From contig NC_016472.1 of NCBI RefSeq assembly GCF_000226095.1, forward strand, positions 8,184,001 to 8,248,000: DNA of 64,000 nucleotides, read 5' to 3'. The notes below the pieces were generated by a model. That model ran no database searches and was not told the DNA's origin. It saw only the letters and a program-made list of their open reading frames with translations. The position numbers and the translations under genes were made by a program. This document shows, piece after piece, positions 11,796 to 24,110 of this stretch (positions are counted from its first letter, which is position 1; each line of letters opens with the position of its first letter). Source of the DNA: Thermothelomyces thermophilus ATCC 42464. Its lineage: Eukaryota; Ascomycota; Sordariomycetes; Sordariales; Chaetomiaceae.

Positions 11796-13551
11796 AGACA
11801 GCCAAATGCTATAATACTGGGGATCAATTTGATTGTCGCGCTACGCGTAGCAAGCAGACAAATTAATTGGGATCTCAGACCCGAGTCTGCCCGGGAATCA
11901 TTCCCGGTAGGAGATTCCTGCCTAGCTGGGACTGTCTACAATTATTCAGTGAGTACCAGTGTCATAAGATCCATCCTCTAAATAAATCCTGCGAACGCAG
12001 TTCTACTTGCCCTGGTACCGCAAACTTGACGGCCCTGGGGAGACGAGAACACGTCAACATCATTGTGCTTGCTTTCGTTGATGTCGTTGCTCAGCTCGAT
12101 ATGGGCCGTGTGCAACGAATCACTGACTAGCCTGCTCGACGGATCGAAGGAGATTTTGGTGGTGGAGAGGTTGAAGCTGAGTGAGCCTGGTATAACAGTC
12201 GTCGCTCTGCTGGGCTAACCTCTTCTACTTACACTTTTGCTAGGCCTCAAATCCTCAATCGGGGAGCCTTATTAATCTGCCATGGCTACATGCTCCATGA
12301 CTTGCTGACCAAACCACCCTGGCCATATCACAGTGAGCTCTCAGGCAGTGTATGTGCGGGCAATGCTAGCCTAAGGCTGGGGACAAACCAGTGATCATTG
12401 ACTAAACGAGGGTCTTCCAAGCGTCAACAAACCGGTGAGCTGCCTGTTCTGCTAACGAGATGTAACAGAGACAGCCTTCATACGTTCATCTCTCACGCCA
12501 CTCGCTATGTTGCATGATGCACATTGCAACCCAGAATTCATAGGAAAGTCTCGTTCCGATGAACCGGATCCAGCGAAGAGAGGTCGCACCTAGGATGAAC
12601 CGTCTCGTTTGGGATGGTTGGAGAAAACAATCAAAATGCCCATGTAAAACTAGAGGTAAACTTGTTTCGAGGACTTAAAAGGATTCATATAGAATACAAG
12701 GCAGATTGACCTGCTGCTATTTGCACGAGTACGTACGTAGGTATGTACATACCTGCATCCAACACAACAACGAACGACTCAGACTTAGCCCATGACCTTG
12801 TTGGTCGGGACGTCCAAAGCAAAGCATGAGTTGGTGGGATCAGCAGGTGTTTTCTCACAACCCGGGGCCTGCCCTCGCACCGGTTGGCAAACTACTTACG
12901 GAGTACGTGGGTTCAGATCGGTCCCATCTTGCATGACCCCGGCAGCGATGTATTACTATTACTCGCATCTCCATCAAGACCCGCACCATGCCGGCTCGCC
13001 GTTAGCCACCAGGGATTCTTCGGCTTGCGGTACGGCCCGTGCGACAGCAGAAAAAACGTCACCTTCTCCACCGATCACTGCGAAATCTTCCAAGTCCCGA
13101 GTCGATAACTAGTTTTCGAGCAAACGTGGGTTGGTTTCATATAACCAGGGTACCAGGGCATGGCAGAACGGTTGCTCATTACCAAGAGCCTCCCTGGAAG
13201 CACCATAGCACCGAGACCGGCGGCCACGGGGAGGTCAACTGTCCTTGAAATAATCATACCTGAAGAGGTGCACACCTTTGCAAGCAGGTCACTTAAGTGG
13301 GTTACTAGTCCTCGACAATGGAGGCCGATCGTTTGACCGAGAAAAAGAGAAACATTCGTGGCTTCGAGGATGGAAAACATATCCTTGCAGAGACTGACCA
13401 TGGGGGTGCTCTCCATGTCAATCATCCACAACGCATTTGGAAGAAATAAGAGGAGAGGCGTGTGTACAAAGGAGTGGGTGGGGATACGTCACTCAGCCAT
13501 CGGTTGTTGACTTATAATTATATTCATATACATATTCGTATATCTAGATAT
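11796..13551. other. Intergenic region, no supported gene
   Basis: Unique-looking DNA lies between the repeat block and the 3' end of the receptor gene. Short open frames exist on both strands, but none begins with a convincing start and carries a recognisable domain. It holds a GTATGTACATAC palindrome at 12,741-12,752 and TACGGAGTAC at 12,897-12,906. The part next to 13,552 should include the receptor 3' UTR. Confidence 0.6.
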
Positions 13552-14741
13552 CTACTCGAGGTTTTTCAGAAGGGTATCATCCAGCTCCAGGTCCTCGTAC
13601 GCTCTGTTGTTACTCCCCGCCGACGCGCTCGGGATATGCCGTGTGCTCCTGCCCGGCTCCCAACGTTCCCACAGTTTGCCCTCTGCTTGTTCAACCACCA
13701 CCGTGGTGACCATGTCCATCTGGATCGCCAACCCGTCTTCCCTCCCCGCCAGCTCGGCCCCGTCATGGCCCGCCCCCCTCCTCCGTCCTTCCCCCCCTTG
13801 CCCTGCCCCACCACCACAACCATTGTTACCGCCATGACTACCACCGCCAACGCCGCCAATGCCACCGCCGCCGCCAAATCCAAACAGCGGCCGCCAGCCC
13901 ATCCGTCTCTTCACCAGACCACCCAGCTTCCCCGCCTCGCCTTCGGCCTCCCCGTGACGGGCGCCGCCACCGGCGCCACCGGCCGGTCGACGGTGGCCCC
14001 CGCCGCCCTCGACCCAGACCATGTTCCCCCAGCGGCGGCCGTGCGGGGTGCGCATGAAGGTGAAGGTGTCGAGGCCGGAGTCCTCGGCGTCGACGTCGGC
14101 GCCGAAGAGCAGCCGGTGGCGGGTGACGCCCCAGAGGAGCACGTCCAGCCAGCCGTTGCTGGTGATGAGGGCGCCGGCGGTGTAGAAGTAGGCCGGCGGC
14201 ACGTCCACGCCCGCCATGCTGGCGATGCGGCCCAGCGCCAGCGGCGCCGTGCACACAATGTAGATGAGCGGGTACAGCAGGAAGACCTTGGGGTGTCCGG
14301 CCCCGCCTTCGCCCCCGCCCCCGCTGCTCCCGCCCCGGCCGACCCCGTCGGCCACTTCTTCTCGGCCGTGTTCGCTGCCACCCCCTCCTCCTCCTCCTCC
14401 GAAGGCGCCCGGGTCGACGCCAGGGAGGATTTGCTCGGCGGCGGTGGTGGCGGTGATGTCGTCGGAATTGTGGATGTTAGTCCTTGATTCGGTCGGACCT
14501 GGCCCCTTTCCCGCACGTGCTGCCGAGTGCAGTTTATCGCTCCGCTGGGCGCGGCGCCGCTTGTTGTTCAGAGATAGAAAGATGAGGGTGTAGAGGATGC
14601 CGGTGATGGCGAGAGCGATGAAGATCCAGAGATAGTGGAGGAGTAGGCGTAACATTTCGTAGCGGATATTGATCCAGCACTGCAGAGAAGAAGGTGTGAG
14701 CGGCTCGGACACCCCTTGAGAGACGACAGTCTGTGTGTGTA

Positions 14742-14775
<34 letters not shown>

Positions 14776-15468
14776 GTAGTAAAAAAGACGTACCCACGCG
14801 GTCGCCCGGACGAAGAGACCGCCTTCTTCCTTGCCGTTTTTGGTGACGGCAATGCCAATTATGATGAGGAGATAGTTAAAGACCCACAAGAAGACAACGA
14901 TGCCGTAGACGGCCGGCTGGGGGGGCGTGTAGTTCCAGACAACGGCCAGGTACGTGTGGACGGCGATGGCGGTGATGAAGAAGCTCGACGCCAGGTCGCC
15001 AACCTGGATAAGGAAGGCCTGGGCCCAGCACGTCGCCGTCCGGACGTGGATGCCGCCGCGGCCCAGCCATACGGCGTTGAGCAGGAAGGACGCAGCTTGG
15101 TGGATATCGGCAAGGAGGAGGTTGTATATGAGGACCAAGAACTGGTTCGGGCGTCTCCGTTTCCGGGCGAGGGCGAGCGCTGCTTGCTGGTGTTTGGCGC
15201 TCTCGCCCATGTAGAGGCCCTCGGCAAGCCCCAGGGACAGGTCGGGCGGAGCCGCCGGACCGGCGGCGGCATGGCGCGATCGCCTCGAGGTCCGGAGATG
15301 CCATCGCACGAGCTTGACGGTTAGATAGACCAGGACCACTAGGGAAGACACGAAAGAGAGGCACGACATGACGGCGAGCGCCGTCAGTCCCCGGCGAAAC
15401 ACGGGCGGGAGCGGGTCAAGGTCGTCGCTCACGCTGTCCAGAGAAGGGCGACCGTCGTCTGCCATCAT
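13552..15468 (-). CDS. Seven-transmembrane G-protein-coupled receptor-like protein
   Basis: Two exons, 15468-14794 and 14679-13552, give about 600 residues. The intron (14793-14680) has a GTACGT donor and a CTGCAG acceptor. The ATG at 15468 is the first in frame; upstream codons stay open only from a TTG. Hydrophobic helices run through the first 300 residues, with a basic third loop. After a long low-complexity insert with a Gly run there are two further helices, followed by a Gly/Arg-rich tail. The helix pattern and the conserved block around LLLHYLWIFI match fungal cAMP-receptor/Git3-like receptors. Such receptors sit in the plasma membrane and signal through heterotrimeric G proteins; the ligand is unknown. 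The exact subclass is inference. The intron is a multiple of three and stop-free. Confidence 0.8.
14680..14793 (-). other. Stop-free 114-bp intron with TC/CA microsatellite
   Basis: This intron of the receptor gene keeps the reading frame open from end to end, because its length is divisible by three and it has no in-frame stop. Its centre is a (TC)n/(CA)n tract on the coding strand (about 14,730-14,780). Retention would insert 38 low-complexity residues between two transmembrane segments. Splicing is the better reading because the joined exons give a clean helix boundary. Confidence 0.65.
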
Positions 15469-17664
15469 GTACGCGCGCGGACAGGAGCTGCTCGGCAGGC
15501 TCCCGTCGCCCTCATCCTGGGACGCTGGTGCTCTGATGAAAGCCAGAGATCCCGCAGGGAAAGGGAAAACGATCAAAAACAGGTCGACCTATTTTTTATT
15601 TTATTTTTTTTTTCGTCCCTCGGGAGCGCGGGGGAAGGGCGTCGCTTAAGATCACGATCGACCAAACATCCAAAGTCCAAGAAGGGGGGGGGGGGTGGGT
15701 AAGATCTGGGGAAGTCCAAGGGCCTGTATCAGTGTTTTTAGAGCTTCTAGAAGCAGCAGTGCACGCGATAAGGATGCATGTAACCCGCCAACAAAGCACG
15801 CGTCCGTTGCGTCAACTCCCAGCCCGAAAAATAGTGTATGTAATCCGTACTGTACGTCGGTGGCGGGAGTTTAGCAGTCATGCGGCGGGTCGAGCATGGA
15901 TGTGCCCCTTTTTCGAAATGCTGACCCGTCTCCGAACAGCCCTCTCTGTGTGTGAAACCTGAGGGAGCGCCGCCTCGACGAGTCGGAAGCGCTGGGTCCA
16001 TGGAAATCTGTTATATGCCCATACCGTGCAAGGAAATGGCTTAGTGAGCGTCAGCCGGTCTGTGTAGTGCGTTGCTCGGACCCTGACGGTGCATCGGGGA
16101 GATCGGAGAAGATGATTTGTTGGAAGTCTAGCCTTGGCGCATCATAAGGGCAATCTGTGCGGAGTGTTGCAGCGAGAGGGAAGCAAGGGTCTGGAGCATG
16201 CAGGGATTTTTAGGCGGAATAAGCAGGGGCCGGAGCGAAGGACCAGGGCAGGAACGCGATCGAACAGACTCGACTGTGGTATGTACATACAATAGTGGAA
16301 ACATTGCACGTTGTAGATTTATCAGTGCACATCATGAGTCTACTACCAAGTCTCTTGGTGTATGTACGTCGAAGGCACGCAGTACGGAGTACATCCACAA
16401 AGAGTACGGATTATAGAGTTTGGATCGCTCCGTATTCGTAAGGTTCACAGTAGGTATTGCGTACGTACATAGTACTATGTAGGTAGTTTCATGAGGGGCC
16501 GAAGGACCTGGGGGGCCCCAGACCCCAACCTATTGTACGTCCGTATACGGTAATCCGTCACCCGTACAGAACAGAGGATCCACAACACGAGATTAACCAT
16601 GACAGCCTTGTGAATCGCTGTACCAAATACCTCGATGCTTGCGAGAGCTCGGCTCGACACTCAGCAGGGGATCCAAACCAAGGAGGGCCAAGTACTCCGT
16701 AAAGTTTCGGAAAGCCAACGCGCGAACAACGAAGTGCTTAATCTTGCTGACACTTTTCCATTCAAGTCGCAAAAATATACGGATTATTCCCTACAGGAGG
16801 GTAATGTACGCCGGCAGTTTTCGTAGTGGAAGCTCGCTTGGTAATGCACAATTGGAGTGCCCGGAGGATGCCGAAATGCCGAAACCTCGCAACCCAAGTT
16901 GTATAATCAGCCACTTCCGATTGTGCAGCAGGGATGGATGGCTTCTCGAATTCGGATCCTACTACTCCGTAGCGTGGACCAGCAGTAGCGTGATTTGTGT
17001 TAGGCCAAGAGCAATACTCGGCTCCTCTGGGCTTGTTGAGCACGTGATCTATCACGTGAAATATAACGTGATCCAAGCTTCGTTCTCCATAACCCGCTCC
17101 TTCTGACGGCCAATAGAATGCGGATCAAATGGTGCAATCCGCGCTAGTCCTAAAGTGGCATTGGGTTGAAAAGCAATTCCTCACGGCGTTGACGACATTA
17201 ATCTCTCCTCCTCTCATTCTCCTCTCATACCCTTGAATCACCGACTGTCGTCGTTGACCATCGCATTTTCTCGAGTTCTTTTTTGTGGTGTTGCGCGGGC
17301 AGTTTCTCTCGAAATCCGGATGCCGGCCGGGTCGTCCAACGTCGAGTCCACGCAAGTGGTCCCTATTACCGTTTTTGGAGGAGAAGCAGAGTCCCGCCAG
17401 ACACCATAGCGTGACAATTCGCAGCGGCGACTGCATCTTGCTGTGGTCGATTGTGGTCGATGGACGCTGTGCAAAAGGAAAGTAGCCATCTCATTCTGTT
17501 TGCTGTCTCACATTACACACTGCAGTTCTTTCATGATACCTCTCATACCCTTCATTACCAGATCCCGCTTCCCGAAAATAACCCAGACTCCGCTGGCGAA
17601 GTCGCCTGCTTCCCGTTTTTCTCTTGTCAAACCTCCGAGACCACACACCGTCTCGCCTCTCTCA
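15469..17664. other. Intergenic region with repeated short palindromic motifs
   Basis: No gene is supported in these 2.2 kb. The left part is the promoter of the receptor. It contains GTATGTACATAC (16,279-16,290), TACGGAGTAC (16,383-16,392), TACTCCGTA (16,693-16,701 and 16,963-16,971) and a cluster of E-box-like sites near 17,041-17,073. Short open frames on both strands have no recognisable domain. Confidence 0.6.
17041..17073. promoter_or_regulatory. Cluster of CACGTG E-box-like sites
   Basis: CACGTG occurs at 17041-17046 and 17053-17058, with a third partial copy (AACGTGAT) at 17066-17073. The two full sites sit in inverted arrangement around GATCTAT. CACGTG is the classic core for bHLH proteins such as Cbf1. 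The cluster is 600 bp beyond the 3' end of the cysteine dioxygenase gene and 1.6 kb upstream of the receptor, so its target is unclear. Confidence 0.35.
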
Positions 17665-18402
17665 TCACGACTTCTTCCCATATGTGGAGTAGTACCCGCA
17701 GTTCTTGATATGGCTCTTCTTGCCTGTCTCGGGATCGAAGATATGGCACCCCCCTCTGGCAACGTTTGGCGGGGTGTACAAGTGCAGGGAGACAGCGAAG
17801 TCGCTGCCCTGGTTCGTAACCCGGTGCACGCCCAGCTCGTCTGCCATGTATGCCACCTCATTCTCCTTATGAACCCGTTCTGAGATGACGCGCATCGGCT
17901 TCTCTTCATCCCCCTTGGGGAATTCATATCTGGTTTCCGTCAGATTTCCACGCAAAATCTTCATCAGACAATGCGCATTTCCGTGGTCGTGGATTGGGCT
18001 CCCCTTGCCAGGAGTCCAGACGAGGACGAGCTGTTTTGGTCAGTCAGGGGCAAAGTAAACAAAAAAGGGTCGACCCGGGCCAGGCCGCCGTTTCTACTCC
18101 AGACCTACCAGGTTGCTCTTGCCGTTTCCTTCGTCGACCAAGTTCCTCGTGTATCCACGGCTCTCATCGCCCATGGCGAACTTGGACCATTCTCTCGGAT
18201 CCGAGTCATACTCCCGCATCAATCGGGTGAGGTGGCCGACATCGACATCGTCCGAAGTGAGGCCCGAGCTGGGTCCCAAGGCCTCCTTCAATGCCAGTAC
18301 GAGGTCGTCAAACCGGTTGGTGTCGACAGTGCCGCGGCAGGCGAACGCCACAGGTTCGCTCGTCGACACGGACTTCTTGATGAGACCAACCGCCATGTTC
18401 AT
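17665..18402 (-). CDS. cdo1: Cysteine dioxygenase
   Basis: Exons 18402-18109 and 18030-17665 join in frame (donor GTAGGT) to give 219 residues, the usual size. The enzyme is a cytosolic non-haem iron cupin that oxidises L-cysteine to cysteine sulfinate, the entry to taurine and sulfite formation. The iron ligands are visible as His112 and His114 in SPIHDHGNAHC and His167 in ELGVHRV. Cys119 and Tyr183 occupy the positions of the Cys-Tyr cofactor known in the mammalian enzyme. The start is the first ATG of the frame and fits the family N-terminus. Neighbours are unrelated. Confidence is high because the motif order and length both match. Confidence 0.95.
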
Positions 18403-19586
18403 GGTACCTCAGGCTATTGATGGAGCAATGGTGGGAGAGAAAGACGTTGGTTGTTGGGACGCCAATGATTTCCGGGATCGGTGGGTCCAAGCTCAGGTTC
18501 TGTGGGTCGATGGCCGCCGATGAATGCCGAAGCGTTGGTTACGGACTGCTGCTATCGATGTCGTGATGCCTCCCAAGTGGCTGTTCTGTGGAGGATAGAG
18601 GTGGCTATTGAGATGGAATGCTGAAGAGATGGGGGTGCGTGGAGGAGCTTGAGGGCTGGAGACTGGCGGTGTCGGAAGAGGATTCTCGACTAAGCCTTTC
18701 CGATGGTGTTCGCACGCACACGAGGTCATCCGGAGCTACGGCGCTGCCCGCACCGATCTTGGTGGGTCCCGTCACCTGCACCGCAACCATGTGACCTAGC
18801 GAAAGCCCTGGAAGTCAGACAACGGGGAGTCGATACGCGGATTGGCGTGAATAACGGAAACTGCAAATCTTGCAGAACCAGCAGCTGGCGTGTTGCACGA
18901 TGCAGCGAGGATTTTTCTCGGCACCTTGGCTGCAGTGGTTCAGCATCGCCAGAATAGGCACTCCTAGTAACTGATGCATCAATTGAGGACATGGCTTGGT
19001 TACCCAGTTCCAGAAGAGCGACACTCGTGGTGGTTGTTATGGAATTCACCTAGCTACCTTTCAAGTCAAAAAATTAGGTACATGCACCCGGCGTTTTCGA
19101 CCAGGTGTAGCAGTTTCATAGGCTTCGCCGCGCTCCTGCGATGCTCGCAATCTGCCCAGCCATCCGGGACTTGCTGAGTTCAATGCCATTTACGAATCGT
19201 GCGTATCGTAGGCGTTCCAATCTCGAACTGAGAAATGAAGCAGTAACCGGGAAGGAATGATGTGCAGGCATTCTGTACAACAGCGAGGATCCTCCGAGCA
19301 GGGAATCCAACATTGGAGAGGAAGAGAGATAAGCATTCGAAGTGGCGTGGATGTATGTACATACCTCGCGGGCTGACGAGGCACCGACGTGATCTTGGGC
19401 ACATGTTTACGCCTGGTCTGCATCGCCAAAAAAAGCATGCTCGTCAATCCAGCAAGCCCCTGCTCGTAGTGTAGTGTAGTAGTGTATCCAGCGCTCGCCT
19501 TGCGAATAAAATTTCTCCCATCTAAGTGTAAGTGTATCCTTATCATCGTTGCGATCGCCAAGCCACTCTTCTCTCGGGAATGCACA
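18403..19586. other. Intergenic region upstream of cysteine dioxygenase
   Basis: This interval holds the cysteine dioxygenase promoter on the left and the 3' UTR of the CLC gene on the right. A GTATGTACATAC palindrome lies at 19,353-19,364, and short GTAGT repeats occur near 19,470-19,485. No coding region is supported; the open frames seen carry no domain. Confidence 0.6.
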
Positions 19587-22500
19587 TCATCGCCTGTTCT
19601 CCAGTTCCAGTCCCCCATCCTCATCATCCCCCATCACCTCCTCCGTCCCATCCAATATGGCTCCTTGTCTTTGACCTTGCCCCTGCCCCTGCCCCTGTCC
19701 CTGCCTCTGCCCCTGCCTCTGCCCTTGCTCTCGCCCAAACCCGTTGTTGCTTCTCGCCCCCTGGCTCGCGGCGTCGTCGTCCCGCTCTCCTTCCCAGGAA
19801 TCCCTCAACCTCACCCTCCCCCCGCTCACCCTCCCGACCGCATCCGACACCCAGCCGGCCGCAGCCTTGATCAGCTCCCACACGCGTTCCTCCTGGGGCA
19901 ACTCATCCTCCGCCCGCCGCCGCCGCCGCATCCGCGGTGACGCCGGTCCGGCCGAATCGCCGTCTCGCGAGTGTTGCTGCTGCTGGTGGTGGTGGTGGTG
20001 GTGCTGTTGTTCCTCGGCCGCCTCGGCCTTGAACTGGTACTTGAGGCAGTCCTTGACCGTGATGAGCCCCGCCAGCCGGCCGCGGTGCTCGATGAGGATG
20101 ACGCGCGGGCCGATCTTGCGGAAGAGCTCCATCACGGTCTCGAGGGGGAGGCGCGGGTGGGCGGTCAGCGGGGTGGTGTCGACGTAAGGGGTGAAGTCGA
20201 GTGTGGTAGAGGCGGAGGTGGCGTAGTCTAGAGGAGAAGCTGGTTGTTGTGGGCCGGTCGGCGTGACTGGGGTGATGACGGGGTTGGTTGTTGTCGTCGT
20301 CGTCGTCGTCGAGGAATGAGAGGGCACGGCAAAGGTACATTTCGCGAGCGGGCTGAGGTTGCGCTCGCGTTTTGCGCGGTCGACAGCGTAGCGAAGCTCG
20401 GTGCGGCCGATGTAGCCGAGGAGGATTTTAGAGGTTTCGTCTTGGATGATGGGGAAGCCTTGGTAGTTGTCTCTGGTGAGGAGGCGCTCCACGGCCTTGA
20501 GGGTCATACCGGTAGAGGGTATCGACACCACGTCGGAGATCATGGCCTGCGAAACGGGCACGCCAAAGTTGTGCTCCTCTTTGTTGTCGAGGTAAGGGAA
20601 GCCGCTGAACCAGATCATGCGGTCGGCGATGCCGCCCTTGCCAAACAGCTCGCTGACGGCCTTGGTGACGCCAACGACAATCATGGTAGGGAGGATGTAG
20701 GTGAGCGCTCCGGTCAGTTCAAACATGATGACGACGACGGAGACTGTGATGTGCATAATCCCGCTGAGGGCCGCAGCAGCGCCGAGAAAGGCGTACGTCC
20801 CGGGTGTGATACAAGGAACATCGGGCTCGCAGGAAGAAAAGAAGACGCTCTTTGGGCTCGCCTCATGCAGCGCTTGCACAATGATTCCAACGGTCCGCCC
20901 AAAGGAGGCGCCGATGGCCATCGAGGGAACAAAGATGCCGGCCGGGACTTTGCAGCCGTAAGAGATGATGACGAAAAATACCCTGATGATGGTAGCCAAG
21001 ATGAGGGAGACGACGTTCCCGAGGCGACGCTCGGGGTCGCACAGCCCGTGGTAGTCTTGGGCACCCTCGCATTCCCGGAAGAGGACCTTCATGCTCTCTG
21101 TCATTTCCATCCTGAGGAAGGCGTTGGGGTAGCAGACAATAGCGGTGGCAACGGCCAGCAGGGTCGCCTCGAGCACGGCGTAATTGGCCAGGTACTTCTT
21201 GCGGAAGGCCTGGACTCTCAAATTCCATTTGATCACAAATGCACCGTAGAGACCGCCAAAGACACCGATGATGATGTAGAAGAGCACTTCGAAGAAGTGC
21301 CACGACCGGTCATACTTGACCTGAAACATGACGAGCTGGCCGGTCCGGAAGGGATTCATGGCGGCTAGGACAGCCGTGGCAACCAGGGCGCAGAAGTAGC
21401 TACGCCACATCGTCTTGAGGGGGAAGTAGTTCGACATCTCCTCGAGCGAGAAGAGGACTCCGCCGATGGGACTGCCGAAGGCGACGGCCACGCCCGCGGC
21501 AGCGCAAGCACTCAGCACCTCGCGGGTCTTGGACGCGTTCCGGCGGTACTTGGCAAAGAGGCGAGAAATGACGTTTCCGGTGCAGACGGCGTAGTGGACG
21601 CTGGGGCCTTCCTTTCCGACGGAGAGACCAGACCCGATGGCCAGGGGCAAGGCCAGAGACTTGATAACCAAGGTCCAAAAGCCAAGAAAGCCCTTCATGA
21701 CGAAGCCGGCGATGATGCACTTGATCTCGGAGATGCCCGAGCCGGCGGCATACGGCGCATACGACTTGACGAGACTGGCAGCGGTGAGGGCAAATAGGGT
21801 CTATGAGAGAAAAGTTAGGTGTGTCGTGTCCGGATCATGATGGGAACACCGGGGGAAACCGACCGCAAAGACGATGTACATTAGATAGTTGATGGGCTCG
21901 AAGCCGGCCCACCGATGCCAGTCGGCGCAGCCTTGAGCGTGTGAACGTTAGCATTCCTCGTTCACATCACTCATCTCCCAATCTCCCAGCGAAACTCGGC
22001 CGGGGCAGGGGACGCCGTACCGTTCTCCTCGCCCCAGCAGCAGAAGTCCTCGTTGAGGTAGAATTTGGTGGTGCAGTAGCCAAGCTTGATGTCAGCCAGC
22101 CATTCGGTGATGATGTTGAGGAAGGCAGCGTTCAGCCCGATCGCGGCACCTATTATGGTGACGACAATCCATCCCTGGGCCGCGTCGTAGGCTTCCCATA
22201 TCTTCTGCCTCCAGCCGGAGCGGCCGGGCCCGTAGAGACCGGCCTGCCGTTTCCTCCGCGCCTTCCTGCGCAGCTGCTCCCGCGCGGCATCCTGAACCCA
22301 GTCTTTGGTCGTATCGCATTAGCCGGTCGGTCGGAGCTGGGGAGGGGGGAAGGGGGGCAAAAGCGGCAGTCAGAGGCCGGGCATACCGATGGTGGTGAAG
22401 TCCTAGCAACGGCGAGAGCTGTCAGTCGCGGAGAACCCTCTTGAACCTTTCCCGCCCGTCGATAACGAGAAAGACAGTCTCGCACCTCGTAGCGTTTGAT

Positions 22501-22689
22501 CTTTGCGATCTCCTCCTCTATCTCGTGTTGCGCTGCAACGCCTTCTCCATCGGCAATCTCGCCGCGCTCGGCGATGGACACGGCGGACGAAAGTCGAGAG
22601 CTCACGGATGGCCGTAGAGAGCTCACCGAGGTCCGCCGCCGCTCGTGCGGGACAACGGAAAGCGATGTGGACCGCGATGGGACATCCAT
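19587..22689 (-). CDS. gef1: CLC-type voltage-gated chloride channel/transporter (Gef1-like)
   Basis: Five exons, 22689-22486, 22402-22387, 22302-22021, 21931-21864 and 21800-19587, join in frame to about 927 residues. The second exon is only 16 bp. The protein shows the CLC signatures GSGISE (about 210-215), GKEGPSVH with the presumed gating glutamate at about 254, GGVLFSLEE, and the later PAGIFVPSMAIGA block. Two CBS domains follow in the C-terminal half. A His/Gln run and a Gln-Gly repeat tail (19,675-19,735) are low complexity. The yeast homologue Gef1 works in Golgi and endosomes, supplying chloride counter-ion for acidification and copper loading. It diverges from the Dpb3 gene across a 610-bp shared promoter. 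Confidence 0.93.
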
Positions 22690-23299
22690 GGCGCCCCTCC
22701 TCTGGCCGCCTGTCGGGTGTTTTGTTCACGGGTGTCGCATTGGTATTTTTGATTCGGCCGGCCTTGGCGCTGTCGGCGTTGGTTCTCGAGCGATATCCGG
22801 GTCACCGTCGATCGCACCGACCTCGCTGCTTGCCGCGAGGCTGAAAGGAAGGCGGCTTGTTGCTCAGCTCTGGCAGCCGGCCTATGACAAGTATGTACAT
22901 ACAGTACCTGTATGTATGTAGTGTAGTGTAACACTAACTAGCGTAGCGAACCCGGGCAGTCAACGTGGGGGCAGGCAAACCCGCCCGGATATACTGTGTA
23001 AAGTACCGTGTAGAGTAACGAAGCCATGTGGGTCCCATTCCAACCGCGTCTCACCGCGTCCACTTTAAATGGTTCTTGGACCCCTTCCATTTCCTAAACC
23101 AGCTTCAAACGGCCTGAAGATAGCGTCGTCACTGATCACCGTCTGAGTTGAATTTCGAGACTTCGAGAAATAGGCCATAATTTCTCTGATATCGGGCCGG
23201 CCACCGACCAGACCTTCCTCTCTCTCCCTCAAACTCCCGATTCGTTTCTTCCTCCGAATCGACTTCTTTGACGGAGGTTCCCTAAATCCATCAAGCACG
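22690..23299. promoter_or_regulatory. Divergent promoter between CLC and Dpb3 genes
   Basis: These 610 bp separate two genes transcribed away from each other and must hold both promoters. A GTATGTACATAC palindrome (22,892-22,903) is followed by further GTATGTAT sequence. No TATA box stands out. Confidence 0.5.
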
Positions 23300-24110
23300 A
23301 TGCCATACAACACAACGGCGATCCCTCCTCGGAAAGAAGTGACGGGCCAGACCCAGTTGCCGCGTGGGTATCGACCGAGTACCAGTCTGGCGAACCTTTT
23401 GTTGACTGACACACGCATGCCCCCAGTTACGAGAGTGAAGAAGATCATTGCAGTCGACCCTGACATCACCGTCTGCTCAAACAATGCAGCCTTTGTCATT
23501 ACCCTGGCGACGGTAAGCCAGCCCATTATTTTTGGTCGTCGCACCAGCAACACGATGGCTGATCCCGGGGATCGAATAGGAGATGTTCGTCCAGTACCTC
23601 ACTGGCGAGGCCCAGAACATGGCCAAGCTGGAGCGTAAGCCTCGACGGAATATCCAGTACAAGGACATGGGTAAGCCCCCCCGCTTCCCCCCCCACTTCT
23701 CGCCTTACCTCCCCGCCTCTCGCTCAGTAGCCATCCTGACGAGGAGGGAAAAAAAACATACAGCCAATGCAGTCGCCCACAAAGACAACCTCGAGTTTCT
23801 CGAGGACGTGATCCCCAAGACGGCCTCATATAAGGAAGTCAAGAGCAAGGCCGCAGCGGCGCGTGCACGAATCAACGGCGAAACGCCCGCCGCGACAGCG
23901 TCGGCCGAGGCGGACCGGCCGACAGACGGCTTGCCCAACGGCAAGAGGTCAAAGTCCATCATTAACGGCTCCGCGCCCTCGGCAGCAACCAACGGCGCAT
24001 CGCGGGGTAGGGTTCAGTCCTCTGACGCCGCGGACCCTAGCGATCAGCTAGAGACGGAGATGAGGCAGGCACAGCAACATCACGATGGGGATGTGGACAT
24101 GACGGGTTAG
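23300..24110 (+). CDS. dpb3: DNA polymerase epsilon small histone-fold subunit (Dpb3/POLE4-like)
   Basis: Exons 23300-23512, 23580-23670 and 23764-24110 give 216 residues. A histone-fold of the CBF/NF-Y type covers about residues 40-115. It starts at TRVKKIIAVDPDI, passes through the conserved helix that ends EMFVQYLTGEA, and ends near NLEFLEDVIP. This arrangement matches Dpb3/POLE4, which pairs with Dpb4 in the leading-strand polymerase epsilon holoenzyme and, in animals, in chromatin-remodelling complexes. The C-terminal 100 residues are Ala/Lys/Asp-rich and look disordered. An NF-YC-like or Dr1-associated factor is the main alternative; the short linker and ending favour Dpb3. Its 3' end converges on lea1. 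Confidence 0.85.

Noticed and set aside
13075-13425. Minus-strand frame of about 116 codons downstream of the receptor
   Set aside because: It has no domain, no convincing promoter and no family resemblance; chance frames of this size are common in the region.
13462-14487. Long plus-strand open frame opposite the receptor gene
   Set aside because: It mirrors the GC-rich coding strand of the receptor, has no domain, and is Pro/Ala/Arg-rich as expected for an antisense shadow.
20244-21368. Plus-strand open frame of 374 codons opposite the CLC gene
   Set aside because: The minus strand carries clear CLC motifs over the same bases; the plus-strand frame has no domain.
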